A stretch of DNA of 64,000 nt from positions 18,554,211 to 18,618,210 of the forward strand of contig CM075104.1 in assembly GCA_037576195.1 (NCBI GenBank), in the 5' to 3' direction. The position numbers were made by a program, and so were the translations under genes. Position 1 is the stretch's first letter. Each line of letters begins with the position of its first letter. Of the stretch, positions 61,450 to 64,000 are shown one piece after another. The notes beneath the pieces are model-generated. The model did no database searches. It was not told where the DNA came from and was given only the letters and a program-made list of their open reading frames with translations. The DNA is from Phytoseiulus persimilis (Eukaryota > Arthropoda > Arachnida > Mesostigmata > Phytoseiidae).

Positions 61450-62256
61450 ATGAAAGTTTACAATCCGTTTATCGCTGGAACTCGCAGCGGAGAGGGAGAT
61501 TTCATTCACGACCGCGCGCTCCTCAGAGCCGATGAGGTGGGTCCGAGAAAACCTGTAAGGTGGAAAACTCGATGACGACCGCGGCGTTTGAGTCTTAATT
61601 GAGGACTCAATCCCCGGTCGCGGAAGATTTCAAGAAATGAACTTGCATTGTTCCCGTAGGCGAAATTCAACCCCCCAGAGTTCGATACCGATCCGAACAA
61701 GACCGTTTTCGTTGGGCGCTTGCCGTTGGATATCGCTGAGAACGATCTACGAGAGGTACGGATCATCATCGAACGGGGAATGAAATTGGGCGACTTTCGG
61801 TTATCTCCTGATGCAGATGAGGCTGCAATTGACGGCGAGCGTGGCCCAGTTGCCGGATCGCCATCCGCTTCCCTCGATTGATCGGCGATTCTTGTTCGGC
61901 AGGTCTTCGGTGAGTGTGGCACCATAAGAGCCGTTCGTCTGGTGCGACACGTGATCTCAGGTGCCTCGCGCGGCTATGCCTTCATCACATTCAAACACAG
62001 CGGAGACGTGATCAAAGCCCTGGCCCTGCACAACTCTGACTTCGGTGGGAAGCGTGTACTGGTGGAACGCGAAGTTGGGAGACTGATGCCCGGATGGAAA
62101 CCACGGAGGTTAGGGGGAGGATTCGGCGGCCGTAAAGAAAGCGGCCAGATGCGATTCGGCGGCAGAACCTGTCCACACGCACCGAGAGCTGGAGCCACGT
62201 ACAGAACCGAACATGCGTGGACGAAGCGAGCAGGCACGATTCCGAGACGGATTTGA
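61450..62256 (+). CDS. SNRNP35: U11/U12 snRNP 35-kDa protein, complete but short
   Basis: RNA-binding protein of the U11/U12 di-snRNP, which recognises minor (U12-type) introns. Three exons join in phase: 61450-61536, 61660-61755 and 61903-62256 (stop TGA), giving 178 aa. An in-frame TAA at 61441-61443 fixes the ATG. The N-terminal YNPFIAGT and IHDRALLRADE match the human YDPLKAGS and HDRAVWRA. The RRM has RNP2 TVFVGRL (residues 44-50) and RNP1 RGYAFITF (84-91). The family-specific block GWKPRRLGGGFGGRKESGQ, then FGGR, follows. The human protein then has a long Arg-rich tail, but here only about 29 residues follow FGGR. Both introns are ordinary GT-AG (123 and 147 nt). Confidence 0.92.
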
Positions 62257-62703
62257 TTCAGTCCGTGCATCCTTTCACCCTGCCATGAACAATATTGTGG
62301 CAATGGCTATGCTTGTGGTATAAAAGCAAAACAAAGATCGACTCTTGATAGTTTCTGGAGCATGATTTATTATCTCCCTCTACCAATAGTATATATCCTC
62401 CATCCTTCACTATTTATATCCAAGAGATCCTCCGATCGATAGTCAAGTCATCCTGCTAGACCCCAGGCATGTAGACCCGCCAACCATTTCTATGAAACGT
62501 AGAACAGGCATCGTACGTTTTCCTAGGTGATGATAAACATTGAGGAAGTGGGTCCCGTACACCCCAAATGAATGCACATCGTTTGAATTAGCTTGCACGA
62601 TAGATCAGTCCGGAAGGCCGAGTGTGAGAGAGCCCGAATCGCGGTTGGACCCTAAGTCCGTCCCCGAATCATGAATTCACTAGCGGCCGTCCTTTTTCCG
62701 GGG
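62257..62703. other. Convergent 3' region of SNRNP35 and the zinc-finger gene
   Basis: This interval of 447 bp holds the two 3' UTRs. A signal for the - strand gene is listed. For SNRNP35 only a weak ATAAAA near 62321 was seen. Confidence 0.5.
62366..62371 (-). terminator. Polyadenylation signal of the zinc-finger gene
   Basis: TTTATT on +, that is AATAAA on the - strand, 333 nt past the zinc-finger stop codon. Confidence 0.45.
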
Positions 62704-64000
62704 TCAGGTTCGCCGCTGTTTATTGAAACTTTTCAGGAATTCGCTCCCGTGCGTTCTCATGTGGAGTTCTAGCGCCCGTTTCTCAATGAACTCCTTGCAG
62801 CAAACTGCGCATTTGAAGATCTTGTCGTTGTTGTCCGTTGACTCGTCCATTGCCTGCTGCGGTTCCGTTGGCAGCGCGACCGCCTTAGGGTCCTCCGCCT
62901 GATCGTCGACTTGGGTAGCAATCAGCTTCAAGAGATCGGATATCTTCTTCAGATGCTCGGCCACGTCTTTCAATTGATGCACGTCGGAGAGGTGTCTGCC
63001 CAACGCAGCTTCGTCATCCAGGTAAATGCCGCAGTCCGAACACTGATGCGGCGTTTCACCCTCCTTGTGCGTCCGAACATGCTGGAGGAACTGGACCCGA
63101 TTCATGGACTCGAACGCGCACAGCAAACAATGCAGGAGCGTCCCTTGTCCAAGACTGAACTCTTTCTTCTCCATTTCTTGGATGGCAACCTTGCCCTCGT
63201 TGTGTCTCAGCCCATCGGCGCCCATGGCCAGGACAGTTTTCGCGACTACAGTGATCATGACATCCGGGAAAGTGGGTTTCCACGAGTGTTCGGCCTTGTG
63301 ATGCTCGTGGATCGCCAACTGGTCTGTTCGTAACTGGCGGCAGATGTGGCAGCGGAACACGAATTTCGAGCAGGACGAGATGTGTATCGACAAAAAATGC
63401 TGGATGAGCATCTGGGTGTCTGCGAACACGCAAGCTTCGCACATGGGACACTTGATCACAGACACCGGAGTGGCTCCTGGAAACGAATGGTTCTTGCCGC
63501 TATGACTGATGAAGGCTGTGGTATCTTTGAACGCCAACGAGCAATGGGAGCACTTGTGAAGCACCTGCACGTGCGAGTCGGCTATGTGCGATGCCAAGTC
63601 ACGATCGCGTTCCTGCACTGCGGGACAGTTCGGACATTGATAAACCATTAGTCGCTCCCTGTGATGACACAGCTCGTTCACGTGATGTTTGAATTCCTCG
63701 ATCTTGGTTTCGCGAGGCGCCATTTTGCCGCATTCGGGGCAAACGAATGGCGGTTTGAGCCGGTGGAGCCGCATGTGGGCTTGTTGAGAGCAACGAGTGG
63801 GCATTCGTTGGCCGCAGGATTGGCAAGTGAGTTTCAGGCCGGTCGAGAAAGTCATGTGACGCTCAAGTGTGTCTTCGGCACACAAGACTTTGCATTCGTG
63901 GCAGGTCCGCGTTGCGTGAATGAGTTCCTCCGCAGTGAACTTGCCGCTCGTCGGAGCTTCTGCGTCGGGCTCTCGGAGTTTGATTGGTAGGCCTGCGATG
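62704..64000 (-). CDS. C2H2 zinc-finger protein, C-terminal part (runs off the right edge)
   Basis: A single open frame enters at 64000 and ends at TGA 62706-62704. It is open upstream of the first visible Met, so the 5' end is missing. It holds about ten C2H2 fingers, for example CQSCGQRMPTRC...HMRLH, CPNC...HIADSH, CSHCSLAF...H, CLLCAFES...HVRTH, CSDCGIYL...HLSDVH and CAVCCKEF...HMRTH. An acidic Gln/Pro-rich linker lies before the last finger. Several fingers carry an extra residue between the two His. The finger spacing, with pairs joined by long linkers, reminds me of the ZNF532/592/687 (row) group of nuclear chromatin cofactors, but I cannot confirm it. It is probably nuclear and DNA- or cofactor-binding. 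Confidence 0.8.
   Translation of the reverse strand, partial: IAGLPIKLREPDAEAPTSGKFTAEELIHATRTCHECKVLCAEDTLERHMTFSTGLKLTCQSCGQRMPTRCSQQAHMRLHRLKPPFVCPECGKMAPRETKIEEFKHHVNELCHHRERLMVYQCPNCPAVQERDRDLASHIADSHVQVLHKCSHCSLAFKDTTAFISHSGKNHSFPGATPVSVIKCPMCEACVFADTQMLIQHFLSIHISSCSKFVFRCHICRQLRTDQLAIHEHHKAEHSWKPTFPDVMITVVAKTVLAMGADGLRHNEGKVAIQEMEKKEFSLGQGTLLHCLLCAFESMNRVQFLQHVRTHKEGETPHQCSDCGIYLDDEAALGRHLSDVHQLKDVAEHLKKISDLLKLIATQVDDQAEDPKAVALPTEPQQAMDESTDNNDKIFKCAVCCKEFIEKRALELHMRTHGSEFLKSFNKQRRT

Noticed and set aside
1-64000. CRISPR arrays, rRNA genes, tRNA genes
   Set aside because: No regularly spaced direct repeats and no rRNA- or tRNA-like segments were seen; a covariance-model scan was not possible, so a single tRNA could have been missed.

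Overview
The window is nuclear DNA of an animal, most likely an arthropod. The recognisable genes are split by GT-AG introns and encode metazoan proteins: a tachykinin-type neuropeptide receptor, a sorting nexin 9/18/33 homologue, the gamma-secretase subunit APH-1, the minor-spliceosome protein SNRNP35 and a C2H2 zinc-finger protein. Remains of ionotropic (iGluR-type) chemoreceptors and tachykinin-receptor features would suit an arachnid, possibly a parasitiform mite, but that placement is inference. There are no prokaryotic operons, CRISPR arrays or ribosome binding sites.

Layout. (1) 1-6.6 kb, + strand: the last three coding exons of a tachykinin-like peptide receptor (TM5 to the C-tail); TM1-TM4 lie off the left edge. 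(2) 6.6-20 kb: no gene recognised, only homopolymer runs and a possible retroposon tail. (3) 20-26.6 kb: a decayed hAT transposase on the - strand carrying a second, short hAT-like insert with a degenerate 8-bp target duplication; a fatty-acid-binding-protein-like pseudogene on +; a fold-back MITE-like element; and a five-exon gene on - for a 194-aa secreted four-cysteine protein of uncertain family. (4) 26.6-36.5 kb: no gene recognised. (5) 36.5-43.1 kb, - strand: a complete SH3-PX-BAR sorting nexin gene with a duplicated exon for the end of the SH3 domain and a stop-free 78-nt intron. (6) 43.4-55.7 kb: a field of broken ionotropic-receptor-like copies in the + orientation, interrupted by a small gag-only LTR retroelement (51.0-52.5 kb) and fragments of non-LTR retrotransposons (53.4-54.2 kb). 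(7) 58.3-64 kb: a compact gene-dense block with a small secreted protein (+), APH-1 (-), SNRNP35 (+, divergent from APH-1) and a zinc-finger gene (-) running off the right edge.

The genes do not form one pathway. APH-1 and SNRNP35 share a 248-bp interval between start codons and may share a promoter. The secreted-protein gene and APH-1 converge, as do SNRNP35 and the zinc-finger gene. The right end is ordinary housekeeping sequence, while the 20-26 kb and 43-56 kb parts are accessory, with pseudogenes, transposon debris and tandemly copied receptors. Exon models were built by eye from splice signals, phase and family similarity; no database or alignment was run.
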